Source: an uncultured Eubacteriales bacterium (GTDB lineage Bacteria > Bacillota > Clostridia > Christensenellales > CAG-138). Taken from it: DNA of 19,368 nt. The stretch is from assembly GCA_902768995.1 (NCBI GenBank), contig CACXNN010000007.1, positions 1 to 19,368 of the forward strand, read 5' to 3'. Within the stretch, counting starts at the first letter, position 1. The number at the start of each line of letters is the position of its first letter. The notes below the pieces were generated by a model. It saw nothing but the letters and a program-made list of their open reading frames with translations, had not been told where the DNA came from and did no database searches. A program made the position numbers and the translations under genes. Positions 1-8,041 of the stretch are shown one piece after another.

Positions 1-47
1 CGCTTTTTCTTTTCGGTGAAAAGAAAAAGCGGCGGAAAAAGAAAAGC
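1..47 (+). repeat. Dispersed palindromic repeat, copy 1
   Basis: Positions 1-14 and 18-31 form a perfect 14-bp stem with a 3-nt loop. The arms are made of T5CT4 and A4GA5 tracts. After a 6-nt spacer a second A5GA4 tract follows at 36-45. The same three-part arrangement, with the same spacing, occurs at 14438-14487 on the opposite strand, so this is a repeat family and not just a local hairpin. The copy may extend beyond the left window edge. Confidence 0.7.
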
Positions 48-105
48 ATAAGAAAATAAAGAGGGCTGTACCGAAAGCGATACTTCTTCCTAAAGTTCTT
101 TGGGT

Positions 106-133
106 CTTACCCTTTCTTTCAAGAAAGGGTAAG
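106..133. terminator. Perfect 13-bp hairpin, possible terminator of an off-window gene
   Basis: Positions 106-118 pair perfectly with 121-133 around a 2-nt gap, so the effective loop is about 4 nt. No clean T-run follows on the plus strand. It may terminate a gene lying left of the window or be another repeat palindrome. The sequence alone does not decide. Confidence 0.35.
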
Positions 134-223
134 GAAGCTTTCAATCATTCCTGCTAACACTTTATCATACTACGAAAACGCTTTGGATACAATAGGAAGA
201 AATGGCATACCGGAGGTAAAGGA

Positions 224-814
224 ATGATCACCTATTTCGTATTGAAGGCGGACGGGGGCAAAACGGCGGGCTGCGTGCGGCTGGAGAACGGCCAGGCCCG
301 CAGCAGCTGCCCCTGCACCCTGCTTCTGGAGGACGGCGCCGCGGTGGACCTGGGCCCGGAGGAAACGCCTCTGCCCGCCCGGCCCCTGGGCGCGGCGGTG
401 CTGCAGGGGGAGAAGCTGACGGCCTGGGGCGCCGTGCCGGGGGAGAAGCTCACCGGGCCGGAGCTCCTTCGCCGCCTGCGCCAGGCGCAAGCTGTCGTGG
501 AAGCGCCGGAGCCTGTACAGGAGCCGGCCCCCGAGCCTGAACCGGAGCCCGCCCCGGAACCGACCCCCGAGCCTGAACCTGAGCCAGTGCCCGAGCCGGA
601 CCCCGAGGAGGCGCCGGAAGAACCCCCGGAGCCCTCAGACAGCGCCGCGGCGGCCGCGGACTTTGGGCTCTTGGTCCGGCACGCAGGGGAGGTATACGAG
701 GACATCCTGCACCCGCCCCTGCCGGAAGCGCCCACGGCGGAGCCGGCAGAGGAGGTCAAGAAGGATTGGTTTTCGGAGACGGAGGCCCTGCTGACCAAGA
801 TCCGGCGCGGATGA
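224..814 (+). CDS. Hypothetical Pro-Glu-rich acidic protein, 196 aa
   Basis: I do not recognise this family. The start ATG at 224 has a GGAGG site 7-8 nt upstream. Three parts are visible: an N-terminal region of about 90 residues that looks folded (MITYFVLKAD with small beta-like segments), a Pro-Glu repeat linker at residues about 93-137 including a 12-residue unit repeated twice, and a C-terminal region of about 55 residues ending in a likely helix (DWFSETEALLTKIRRG). There is no signal peptide or membrane segment, so a cytoplasmic location is inferred. The stiff, charged linker suggests a spacer between two interaction domains. It converges on the peptidase gene with only 5 bp between the stop codons. 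The reverse reading of the repeat also gives a long open frame, but that is a shadow of the repeat. Real coding sequence is likely; the function is unknown. Confidence 0.75.
   Translation: MITYFVLKADGGKTAGCVRLENGQARSSCPCTLLLEDGAAVDLGPEETPLPARPLGAAVLQGEKLTAWGAVPGEKLTGPELLRRLRQAQAVVEAPEPVQEPAPEPEPEPAPEPTPEPEPEPVPEPDPEEAPEEPPEPSDSAAAAADFGLLVRHAGEVYEDILHPPLPEAPTAEPAEEVKKDWFSETEALLTKIRRG
521..592 (+). repeat. Two 36-bp tandem coding repeats
   Basis: Residues 100-111 (EPAPEPEPEPAP) and 112-123 (EPTPEPEPEPVP) are consecutive 12-residue units encoded by 36-bp copies that differ at a few positions. They lie in a longer degenerate GAGCCN hexamer tract. Copy number could vary by replication slippage. 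Confidence 0.7.
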
Positions 815-819
815 CCGCG

Positions 820-2097
820 TCACGGGTCGATATACTCGAACACCTTTCTTAAGGCCAGGGGTGAATCGCTGAAGATCTCGGGGTCGTACTCCCCCAGGCC
901 GAAATGGCTGCCGTCGCAGGTGTGGTCGTAGTAGGCCCCCCAGAAGAACCCGGCCCGATAGAAGGCCAGCTCGTACAAAAGATAGTTCTGGAGGACGGTG
1001 GGCACGCGCTCATAGGTGGTGCCCCAAGTGCCGATGTAGGTGAAATCGTAGTACTTGAGCCCGTTCTGCTCCTTGATGCCGTTGTAGATCAGGTTTTCGC
1101 TGATTTCCGTGCAGAAGGTATCCCAGTTCTCCGGCACCGCCTCGTTGGGGCCGCCGGGGTTCAGGTCCACGGCAAGGCCCAGCACATGGGGGCTCAGGAA
1201 GGGGCTGTTCTCCTCCTGCCGGCCGATGAAGGGTCCATGGTAGGATCGGACCAGCCGGTTCAGGCGGATCACCCCCGAGTTCCACCGGCCGCCCACGTGG
1301 ATGTAGGTGGTGCGCATGTACCGGAGGGCCTGGCGGAAGGGCGCCTCGGCGGCCTTGTTCACCTGCCAGTCATCCCCGAAGGGGGTGTCGACGGAGACCA
1401 GGTTCCGGGCCGTCCAGCCGCTGTCCACCCATATCTGGTGATAGGTGCCCGTCCGGTAGGTGAAGGGCAGGGCTCCCTCCCCCAAAAGCGCAACGGCCGC
1501 CGGCCAGGTGTCCCTAAGGTCGTTGGGGATCAGGGTGTGGAGGGCCGTGGCCCGATCCACGGTGAAGGGGGCGGCGTAGAGGACCGTTTCTCCCGCCTGG
1601 TTGGCGGCCTTCAGGGTGAAGGTGTAGGTCCCCGGCTGCAGGGCGGCGAAGTCCGTCCGGGCGGACAGGCTGTCGTCCTCGAAGGGGAAGGTCCTGTCCC
1701 ACAGAGGGAAGCGGGTGGCGGTTTCGTCCTCCCCATCCGGCGCGGCCTCTACTTCCAGCAGAACGTTGCCCGCCCCGTCGCTGACGGTCACGGACACCCG
1801 GATCAGGGGCAGTTCGCTGACCACCGTGCCCCCGAAGGCGAAGGGCCGCTTCTCCGTCAGATGGTACTCCGGGCAGGGCAGGGGCAGCCCCGCCTCCAGC
1901 TCGAAGCGGATGGCAGGGTCCGGCGTGGGCTCCGGCGTGGGCGTGGGCTCCGGCGTGGGTGCCGGGGTGGAGCCGGGGGTGGGGCTTGGGTTCAGCAGAA
2001 AGAACCGAGGCGCCACAAGGGACGCCTCCGCCCGAGCGGGCGGCAGCAGCGGCAGCGCCAGCAGCAATATCAAAACCAGAACCAACACGCGTTTCAT
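820..2097 (-). CDS. Secreted M15-type zinc peptidase with Pro-Thr linker
   Basis: The product is 425 aa. It begins with a classical signal peptide (residues 1-23, hydrophobic core LVLVLILLLALPLLPP, AxA-type cleavage near ARA). A Pro-Thr/Glu linker follows at about 38-61, then a beta-rich middle region (about 65-185, with a YTFTLKAANQAGET pattern like an Ig or fibronectin-type module), then a C-terminal peptidase domain. The motif SPHVLGLAVDL (302-312) fits the SxHxxGxAxD signature of family M15 (VanY/DD-carboxypeptidases and related endopeptidases), giving candidate zinc ligands H304 and D311; GSHFGLGEY supplies H398 as the third. A role in trimming cell-wall peptides outside the membrane is inferred. 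I chose ATG 2097, not the longer open frame to 2316, because the signal peptide starts there and a strong promoter sits directly upstream. There is no Shine-Dalgarno sequence. The substrate is not determined. Confidence 0.85.
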   Translation of the reverse strand: MKRVLVLVLILLLALPLLPPARAEASLVAPRFFLLNPSPTPGSTPAPTPEPTPTPEPTPDPAIRFELEAGLPLPCPEYHLTEKRPFAFGGTVVSELPLIRVSVTVSDGAGNVLLEVEAAPDGEDETATRFPLWDRTFPFEDDSLSARTDFAALQPGTYTFTLKAANQAGETVLYAAPFTVDRATALHTLIPNDLRDTWPAAVALLGEGALPFTYRTGTYHQIWVDSGWTARNLVSVDTPFGDDWQVNKAAEAPFRQALRYMRTTYIHVGGRWNSGVIRLNRLVRSYHGPFIGRQEENSPFLSPHVLGLAVDLNPGGPNEAVPENWDTFCTEISENLIYNGIKEQNGLKYYDFTYIGTWGTTYERVPTVLQNYLLYELAFYRAGFFWGAYYDHTCDGSHFGLGEYDPEIFSDSPLALRKVFEYIDP

Positions 2098-2100
2098 GAT

Positions 2101-2136
2101 GGAATATATCATATCACAGGGAAGGACCCCGGGCAA
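2101..2136 (-). promoter_or_regulatory. Sigma-A-type promoter of the M15 peptidase gene
   Basis: Read on the minus strand: -35 TTGCCC (2136-2131), a spacer of exactly 17 bp, -10 TATGAT (2113-2108), with transcription expected to start near 2101. That leaves about 4 nt before the ATG at 2097. The absence of a Shine-Dalgarno sequence agrees with a near-leaderless transcript. Confidence 0.65.
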
Positions 2137-2179
2137 CGCAAGCGCCTGGGGCCTTTGTGATAAATCGGTAAACAGTGAA

Positions 2180-2200
2180 GGCGGCCTCCGTCTGCCGCCC
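2180..2200. terminator. GC hairpin between divergent genes, possible weak terminator
   Basis: GGCGGC (2180-2185) pairs with GCCGCC (2194-2199) around an 8-nt loop. On the plus strand CTTTTC follows, which is a short T-run. It lies upstream of the terminase genes and could limit transcription into the capsid block. Evidence is structural only. Confidence 0.3.
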
Positions 2201-2294
2201 TTTTCGCCACACTGAAATATGAACGAATTATCGGAGGCACGGCCCCCTTTTCTGTTGTATGCTGATTTCGCCGGAAGGGAAAGGAGGCGAGCAC

Positions 2295-2693
2295 GTGAGC
2301 AGACGGATGAGCCCAAAGCGCATGAACGAGGCCGTGGGGGCGTATTTTGCCCGATGCGACGGGACCAGGGAACGGGTCCCGCAAAAGGGAGGCGGGTTCT
2401 CAGAGAGACAGACCCCCTACACCCTCTACGGCCTCAGCGCGGCGGTGTCCCTGTCCCCCCAGGAGGTCCTCGCGGCGGCCCATGGCCAGGGCGGCGCGGC
2501 GGGGGCCATCCTGCTCAAGGGGCTCATCCGGGTGGCGGCCTACATCCAGGAGAAGGCCCTTTTGGGGGAGCTCAGCGCCACCGTGGCCCAGGCGGCCCTG
2601 AAGGAGCTGGGGCTGACAGAGGGGCCTGCAGAGGAAGCCATGGAGCCGCTGCAGGTGATCCTGGACGGGGAAGCGGAGGCATACAGCCGATGA
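2295..2693 (+). CDS. Phage terminase small subunit-like protein
   Basis: The product is 132 aa starting at GTG 2295, chosen because GGAAAGGAGG (2278-2287) lies 7 nt before it; an ATG at 2259 has no such site. Small terminase subunits recognise the packaging site and load DNA onto the large subunit. The sequence opens with MSRRMSPKRMNEAVGAYFAR, a basic N-terminus resembling Gp3-type packaging proteins, followed by a likely helix-turn-helix (PYTLYGLSAAVSLSPQEVLA, 41-60), helices, and a short acidic beta tail (LQVILDGEAEAY). The spacing and ATGA overlap with the large terminase (2690) are typical of terS-terL pairs. It is the first gene of the block. No clear sigma-A promoter could be found in the 197 bp upstream. 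Confidence 0.8.
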   Translation: MSRRMSPKRMNEAVGAYFARCDGTRERVPQKGGGFSERQTPYTLYGLSAAVSLSPQEVLAAAHGQGGAAGAILLKGLIRVAAYIQEKALLGELSATVAQAALKELGLTEGPAEEAMEPLQVILDGEAEAYSR

Positions 2694-4036
2694 AGACCCT
2701 GCGTTTGAAGGGCCAGCCCAATCCCAAGCAGCAGGCCTTCTTTCTCTCCACGGCCCCCCACACCGCCTACGGCGGGGCCCGGGGCGGGGGCAAGAGCTGG
2801 GCCATGCGCCGGAAGCTGGTGCTGCTGGCCCTCCGGTACCCGGGCCTCCAGGAGCTGCTCCTTCGCCGGACCCTGCCGGAGCTTCAGGAGAACCACGTGC
2901 GGCCCCTGATGGCGGAGCTTTCCGGGGCGGTGAAGTACCACCAGACCCAGCGCTGCTTCCTGTTTCCCAACGGGTCCAGGATCAAGCTGGGCTACTGCGA
3001 CCAGGAGAAGGACGTGTACCAGTACCAGGGGCAGGAATACGACGTGATCGGCATGGAGGAGGCAACTCACTTCACCGAAAGCCAGATGACCTTTCTCACC
3101 ACCTGCAACCGGTCCGTGCGCACGGACTTCCGCACGGACTTCTCCCCCCGGATGTACTACACCTGCAACCCAGGCGGCCCCGGCCACGAGTGGGTCAAGC
3201 GGCTGTTCATCGACCGGCGCTACCGGGACGGCGAGCGGCCGGAGGACTACGCCTTCATCCCCGCCCGGCTCACGGACAATACCGTGCTCATGGAGCGGGA
3301 CCCGGCGTACCTTCGGACCCTGCAGCGGCTGCCGGAGCACCTGAGGCGGGCCTACCTTGACGGGGACTGGGACGTGCTCTCGGGCCGATACTTCCCGGAG
3401 TTCTCCCGGCAGCGCCACGTGGTGGAGCCCTTCCCCCTTCCGACCTGGTGGCGGCGGTTCCGGGCCATGGACTGGGGCTATCGGGACCCCTGCTGCGTGC
3501 TGTGGGTGGCGGTGAGCCCCGAGGGCCAGCTGGTGGTCTACCGGGAGCTGTACGTCACCGAGACCCTTTCGAGCCAGGTGGCCCGAAAGGTCCGGGAGCT
3601 GTCTTTGGGCGAGAAGATCGCCTACACCGTGGCCAGCCCCGACGCCTGGCAGCAGCGGGGCCTCCCCGGGGCCGAAGGGGATTGCATCGCGGACGTATTC
3701 GCGAGGAACGGCGTCCCCCTGCTGCCGGCGGACAACCGCCGCGTCCACGGCTGGCAGCGGCTGCGGGAAGCGCTGGCCCTCCAGGCGGACGGGCAGCCGG
3801 GGCTGGTGATCTTCCCCCAGTGCACCGAGCTCCTTAGGACCCTCCCCCTGCTCACCTACGACGAGCACGACCACGAGGACGTGAGCGACGGGTGCGAGGA
3901 CCACGCCCCCGAAGCCCTTCGGTACGCGGTCATGAGCCGCCACCCCAAGGCGGTGGAGCCGGAACGGAAGGCCCCGCCCGCCTACGACCCCTTTGCCCCG
4001 CCCCGGCTGCAGAACGAGGGGTTCACAAGCCTATAA
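2690..4036 (+). CDS. Phage terminase large subunit
   Basis: This 448-aa protein is the packaging motor: an ATPase that pumps DNA into the procapsid plus a nuclease that cuts it. The N-terminal ATPase shows Walker A GGARGGGKS (28-36, K35), Walker B YDVIGMEE (117-124, catalytic E near 123-124) and the coupling motif YYTCNPGG (156-163). The C-terminal RNase H-like nuclease shows MDWGYRDP (260-267, D261) and a late acidic patch DVSDGCEDHAPEALRYA (397-413) that supplies the last metal ligand. Length and motif order match intact large terminases, so nothing indicates decay. ATG 2690 overlaps the stop of the small subunit as ATGA. The portal gene follows 20 bp later. Confidence 0.93.
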   Translation: MKTLRLKGQPNPKQQAFFLSTAPHTAYGGARGGGKSWAMRRKLVLLALRYPGLQELLLRRTLPELQENHVRPLMAELSGAVKYHQTQRCFLFPNGSRIKLGYCDQEKDVYQYQGQEYDVIGMEEATHFTESQMTFLTTCNRSVRTDFRTDFSPRMYYTCNPGGPGHEWVKRLFIDRRYRDGERPEDYAFIPARLTDNTVLMERDPAYLRTLQRLPEHLRRAYLDGDWDVLSGRYFPEFSRQRHVVEPFPLPTWWRRFRAMDWGYRDPCCVLWVAVSPEGQLVVYRELYVTETLSSQVARKVRELSLGEKIAYTVASPDAWQQRGLPGAEGDCIADVFARNGVPLLPADNRRVHGWQRLREALALQADGQPGLVIFPQCTELLRTLPLLTYDEHDHEDVSDGCEDHAPEALRYAVMSRHPKAVEPERKAPPAYDPFAPPRLQNEGFTSL

Positions 4037-4056
4037 CGAATGGAAAGGAAGCAACA

Positions 4057-5616
4057 ATGGAGCGAACCAACGAAAAGGAAGCGTCCCGGCAGCTGTGCGA
4101 AAGGGCATACCGGCTCTTCGACGAGTTCCGCAGCGCCTATCGGCAGGAGTGGCTGCGCCTCGAGAACAACGAACGCATCTACCGGGGGGACCACTGGTAC
4201 GACGTGCCGGTGACGGACGAGAACGAGCCCAGGCCCGTGACCCCCATCATCCAGTCCACCGTGGAGAACGTGAGCGCGGATCTGATGGATCAGGCCCCGG
4301 AGGTCTATATCCGGCCCGAGGGCGCCGCGGACGAACACATAGCCAAGGTGGTGGAGGCGCTGATCCGCCGGAACCACGACGTGTCCGGGTACACCGTGGA
4401 GTACCAGAAGCTGGTCCACGACCTGCTGGTGGGCGGTTACTGCGTCCAGGAGGTGGGCTACGACCCGGCCCTGAACAACGGCCTCGGCGGCGCGTTCATC
4501 CGCCACGTGGATGATCGGAGCATCCTCTTCGACCCTCTGTGCGACGACATGCAGGAGGGCCGTGCGGTGTTCAAGCTGTCCCTTCGGACCCGGGAATGGA
4601 TCAAGGACCGGTTCCCGCTGAAGTATCCCGAGATGGGCGACGACCCCTACGTGGCCAGCGACGCCCCGGCGGACGACATCCTCCGCGGCGATCGGCGCAA
4701 CAGCGTCCTGCTCCTCGAATACTGGTGGAAGACCCCCACGGAACGGGATGGCGTGTTCGCTGTCCACATGGCCCTCATCGCCGGGGGCGTGGTGCTGGCC
4801 GACAGCCGCGAGTTCAAGCCCCAGGGCTATTTCGCCCACGGCATGTACCCCTTTGTGCTGACCCCGCTGTACATGCGCAAGGGCAGCCCTCTGGGCTTCG
4901 GGATCGTGGACCTGTTCGAGAAGCAGCAGCGGTACGCGGACAAGCTGGACCAGATCGTGCTGAAGAACGCGTTCATGGCCAGCCACAACAAGCTCCTCAT
5001 CACCGAGGCCTCGGGCTTCGACGAGGAGGACTTGAAGGACTGGTCCAAGGAGGTCCATCGGGGCGAGAGCCTCAACGGCGTCACCTGGTTCTCCACGCCG
5101 CCCCTGCCCGCCTACCTCATGACCTACATCCAGCGCATCCGGGAGGACATCAAGGAGGAGAGCGGCGCCAACGACTCCTCCCGCGGCAACTTCCGCCAGG
5201 GCGTCACCGCAGCGAGCGCCATCCAGGCCCTGCAGGTGGCCAGCACCAAGCGGGCTCGCATGGCCACCGCCCAGCTCTACGAGGCCTTTCGGCAGGCGGT
5301 GCGCATGGAGATCGAGGTGGAGCGGGAGTTCAACTTTTTCTACCGGCCCGTCACCATCGTGGAGAACGGCCAGGAGAAGGAGGAGCGCTTCGACAGCGCC
5401 CTGCTCACCCGGTGGGACCGCAGCGTGGCGGGCATGCCCATCGAGTTTCTGATCTCGGTCAAGGCCGCCAAACAGGACCCGTTTTCGGCATCCGCCCAAA
5501 ATGAGCTGATTGTACAGCTGCTGCAGGCAGGGGCCATCGATCCGAAGCGGGCCGTGGAGCTGATGAGCTTCGAGGGCCGGGATCAGGTGCTCAAGAACAT
5601 GAAGAACAATGAATAA
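4057..5616 (+). CDS. Phage portal protein
   Basis: This 519-aa protein would form the dodecameric channel at the capsid vertex through which DNA enters and leaves. Recognition rests on its order (directly after the large terminase, before scaffold and capsid), size, and typical segments: an early WLRLENNERIYRGDHWYDVP (32-51), PVTPIIQSTVENVSADLMDQ (60-79), a mid-protein VDLFEKQQRYADKLDQIVLK wing segment, and a helical, charged C-terminus. It resembles portals of short-tailed phages paired with N4-gp56 capsids. GGAAAGGAAG lies just upstream of ATG 4057. The frame runs uninterrupted with no visible damage. An upstream extension of this open frame overlaps the terminase and is not used. Confidence 0.9.
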   Translation: MERTNEKEASRQLCERAYRLFDEFRSAYRQEWLRLENNERIYRGDHWYDVPVTDENEPRPVTPIIQSTVENVSADLMDQAPEVYIRPEGAADEHIAKVVEALIRRNHDVSGYTVEYQKLVHDLLVGGYCVQEVGYDPALNNGLGGAFIRHVDDRSILFDPLCDDMQEGRAVFKLSLRTREWIKDRFPLKYPEMGDDPYVASDAPADDILRGDRRNSVLLLEYWWKTPTERDGVFAVHMALIAGGVVLADSREFKPQGYFAHGMYPFVLTPLYMRKGSPLGFGIVDLFEKQQRYADKLDQIVLKNAFMASHNKLLITEASGFDEEDLKDWSKEVHRGESLNGVTWFSTPPLPAYLMTYIQRIREDIKEESGANDSSRGNFRQGVTAASAIQALQVASTKRARMATAQLYEAFRQAVRMEIEVEREFNFFYRPVTIVENGQEKEERFDSALLTRWDRSVAGMPIEFLISVKAAKQDPFSASAQNELIVQLLQAGAIDPKRAVELMSFEGRDQVLKNMKNNE

Positions 5617-5628
5617 ATGGAGGAAACC

Positions 5629-5991
5629 ATGAAAGAGACCATGATGGAAGAGAATCCCTACCGCGCCATGGGCGAGGAGATCGCCAAGCTGGAGGCGGAG
5701 GGAAAGCTGCCCGAAGGCTTTGACCTGGAGGCCGCCTGCAACGACGAGCGGTTCATGGAGCTGCTCCACGAGCTGGAGCCCTACGGGGCCATCCGGGTCT
5801 ACGCCGCCGAACGGGCGGCCGAGACCGCCAAGGAACAGGCCCTGGCGGAGCTGCGCCAGGAGGCCCTGGATCGGAAGAAGCTCCCCCGGCCCATCCGCGG
5901 CAACCAGCTGCTCAGCGCCGAGGAGGACTACACCGCCATGAGCCCCGAAGCCTTCCGGGCCCTGGAGAACCGCTTGAGGAACCATGCATAA
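5629..5991 (+). CDS. Candidate capsid scaffolding protein, 120 aa
   Basis: The gene sits exactly between portal and major capsid, the usual place for a scaffold. The product is small, acidic and almost wholly helical, with a likely coiled coil around residues 55-85 (YAAERAAETAKEQALAELRQ) and a C-terminal EAFRALENRLRNHA helix that could bind coat protein. I chose ATG 5629, which has TGGAGG 5 nt upstream; an ATG at 5617 directly abuts the portal stop but lacks a site. At 120 residues it is short for a scaffold, so a head-associated protein of other function is possible. No protease is encoded nearby. Function is inferred from order and composition, not from a conserved motif. Confidence 0.6.
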   Translation: MKETMMEENPYRAMGEEIAKLEAEGKLPEGFDLEAACNDERFMELLHELEPYGAIRVYAAERAAETAKEQALAELRQEALDRKKLPRPIRGNQLLSAEEDYTAMSPEAFRALENRLRNHA

Positions 5992-6010
5992 ATAAAGGAG
6001 GATATGATCC

Positions 6011-7228
<1,218 letters not shown>

Positions 7229-7250
7229 GGACGGAAAGGAAGGATGACCC

Positions 7251-7475
7251 ATGGAACACGGGGAAGAGACCATTCGCCTGATCCTGCCTGAAGCGGGCAA
7301 CGGGCCCTATGTGGAAGGGGCCCTGAACGGCGTGAACTTCCGCATCCCCACCGGCGTGCCCGTGGACGTGCCGCTGCGCATCTACCGGGTGCTGGAGGAC
7401 AGCCGCCGGGGGGATCCGGCCAACGAACAATGGATGAACGGCTTCACCGCGGCCGGCGGCCGGAAGCTGGCGTGA
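7251..7475 (+). CDS. Small hypothetical virion-associated protein, 74 aa
   Basis: I do not recognise the family. AAGGAAGG precedes ATG 7251, and the gene sits 22 bp after the capsid gene and 7 bp before the adaptor gene, so it is clearly part of the same transcript. The sequence has a beta-rich first half (RLILPEAGNGPYVEGALNGV) and a PTGVPVDVPLRIYRVLED segment, a pattern seen in small proteins that follow capsid genes. A head-decoration or head-completion role is an inference from position only. Confidence 0.65.
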   Translation: MEHGEETIRLILPEAGNGPYVEGALNGVNFRIPTGVPVDVPLRIYRVLEDSRRGDPANEQWMNGFTAAGGRKLA

Positions 7476-7482
7476 GGGACCT

Positions 7483-8028
7483 ATGACAACGCTGGAACTG
7501 ATAAAAATGACCCTGCGCAAGCTGGACCGGCCTACGGACAACGATACAGTGGCCCTGTACAAGGAACGGCTTTTGGGGTATCTCAACGAGGCCATGCTGG
7601 ACCTCACAGCGGAGCTAAGGCCCTGGCGACGGGACACCCTTGCCGTGACGAGCGGGCAGGCAGACCTCTCCGGCCTTCCCTGTGTCTGTCTCAAGGTGCT
7701 CGCCGCCCGGATCGACGGACAGCGGCGGCTGTTCTACTACGGCGCCACCCGGAGCACCCTCCTGTTCCCCGGGGTGGGGGACGGGACGGTGGAGATCACC
7801 TACCGGTATCAGCCCGATCAGCTGGCAGAGCTGACGGACGAGCCACAGCTCCCCGCAGGGCTCCAGGGGCTGCTGGTGGAGTACGCCGCGGCCCGGGAAC
7901 GGGGCCGGTTCGACGCCGCCTCCCAGAACGCGGCTCGGCTGGATCTCACCCTCTATCGGGAGCTGAAGGGGAAGCTGAGGCGGAACTATCCGGCTCCGGA
8001 CCTGTCCCAGATCTATCACATGTATTGA
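7483..8028 (+). CDS. Head-tail adaptor (connector) protein
   Basis: This 181-aa protein fits adaptors that bind under the portal ring and receive the tail. The N-terminus is helical (TTLELIKMTLRKLDRPTDND and KERLLGYLNEAMLDLTAELR), the middle a small beta unit (CLKVLAARIDGQRRLFYYGA; VEITYRYQPDQLAELTD), and the end is helical again (LQGLLVEYAAARERGRFDAA). That helix-beta-helix layout is seen in gp6-like and P22 gp4-like connectors. It lies between capsid and nozzle genes. The start ATG 7483 has GAGGG upstream, overlapping the previous stop. The stop overlaps the ribosome binding site of the next gene, suggesting coupled translation. Confidence 0.72.
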   Translation: MTTLELIKMTLRKLDRPTDNDTVALYKERLLGYLNEAMLDLTAELRPWRRDTLAVTSGQADLSGLPCVCLKVLAARIDGQRRLFYYGATRSTLLFPGVGDGTVEITYRYQPDQLAELTDEPQLPAGLQGLLVEYAAARERGRFDAASQNAARLDLTLYRELKGKLRRNYPAPDLSQIYHMY

Positions 8029-8041
8029 GGAGGAAAGAGCT

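Larger units (their letters stand above)
1..223. other. Non-coding leader region before the Pro-Glu protein gene
   Basis: No gene is supported in this stretch. It is AT-richer than the rest of the window and holds the repeat at 1-47, the hairpin at 106-133, a possible -10 element (TACAAT, 188-193) without a convincing -35, and the ribosome binding site of the following gene at about 212-216. Confidence 0.6.

Noticed and set aside
904..2160. Plus-strand open frame (418 aa) over the M15 peptidase
   Set aside because: Antisense shadow of a gene with signal peptide, promoter and zinc motifs. Its composition is low-complexity Gly/Arg/Val.
2098..2316. N-terminal extension of the M15 peptidase frame
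   Set aside because: It would run through the promoter and put 73 extra residues before an obvious signal peptide.
2219..2689. N-terminal extension of the large terminase frame
   Set aside because: The extension overlaps the small terminase gene and has Arg/Gly-rich nonsense composition; the ATGA-coupled start at 2690 gives a normal-length terminase.
2540..3943. Minus-strand open frame (467 aa) over the large terminase
   Set aside because: Shadow of the terminase reading frame, without a ribosome binding site or recognisable domain.
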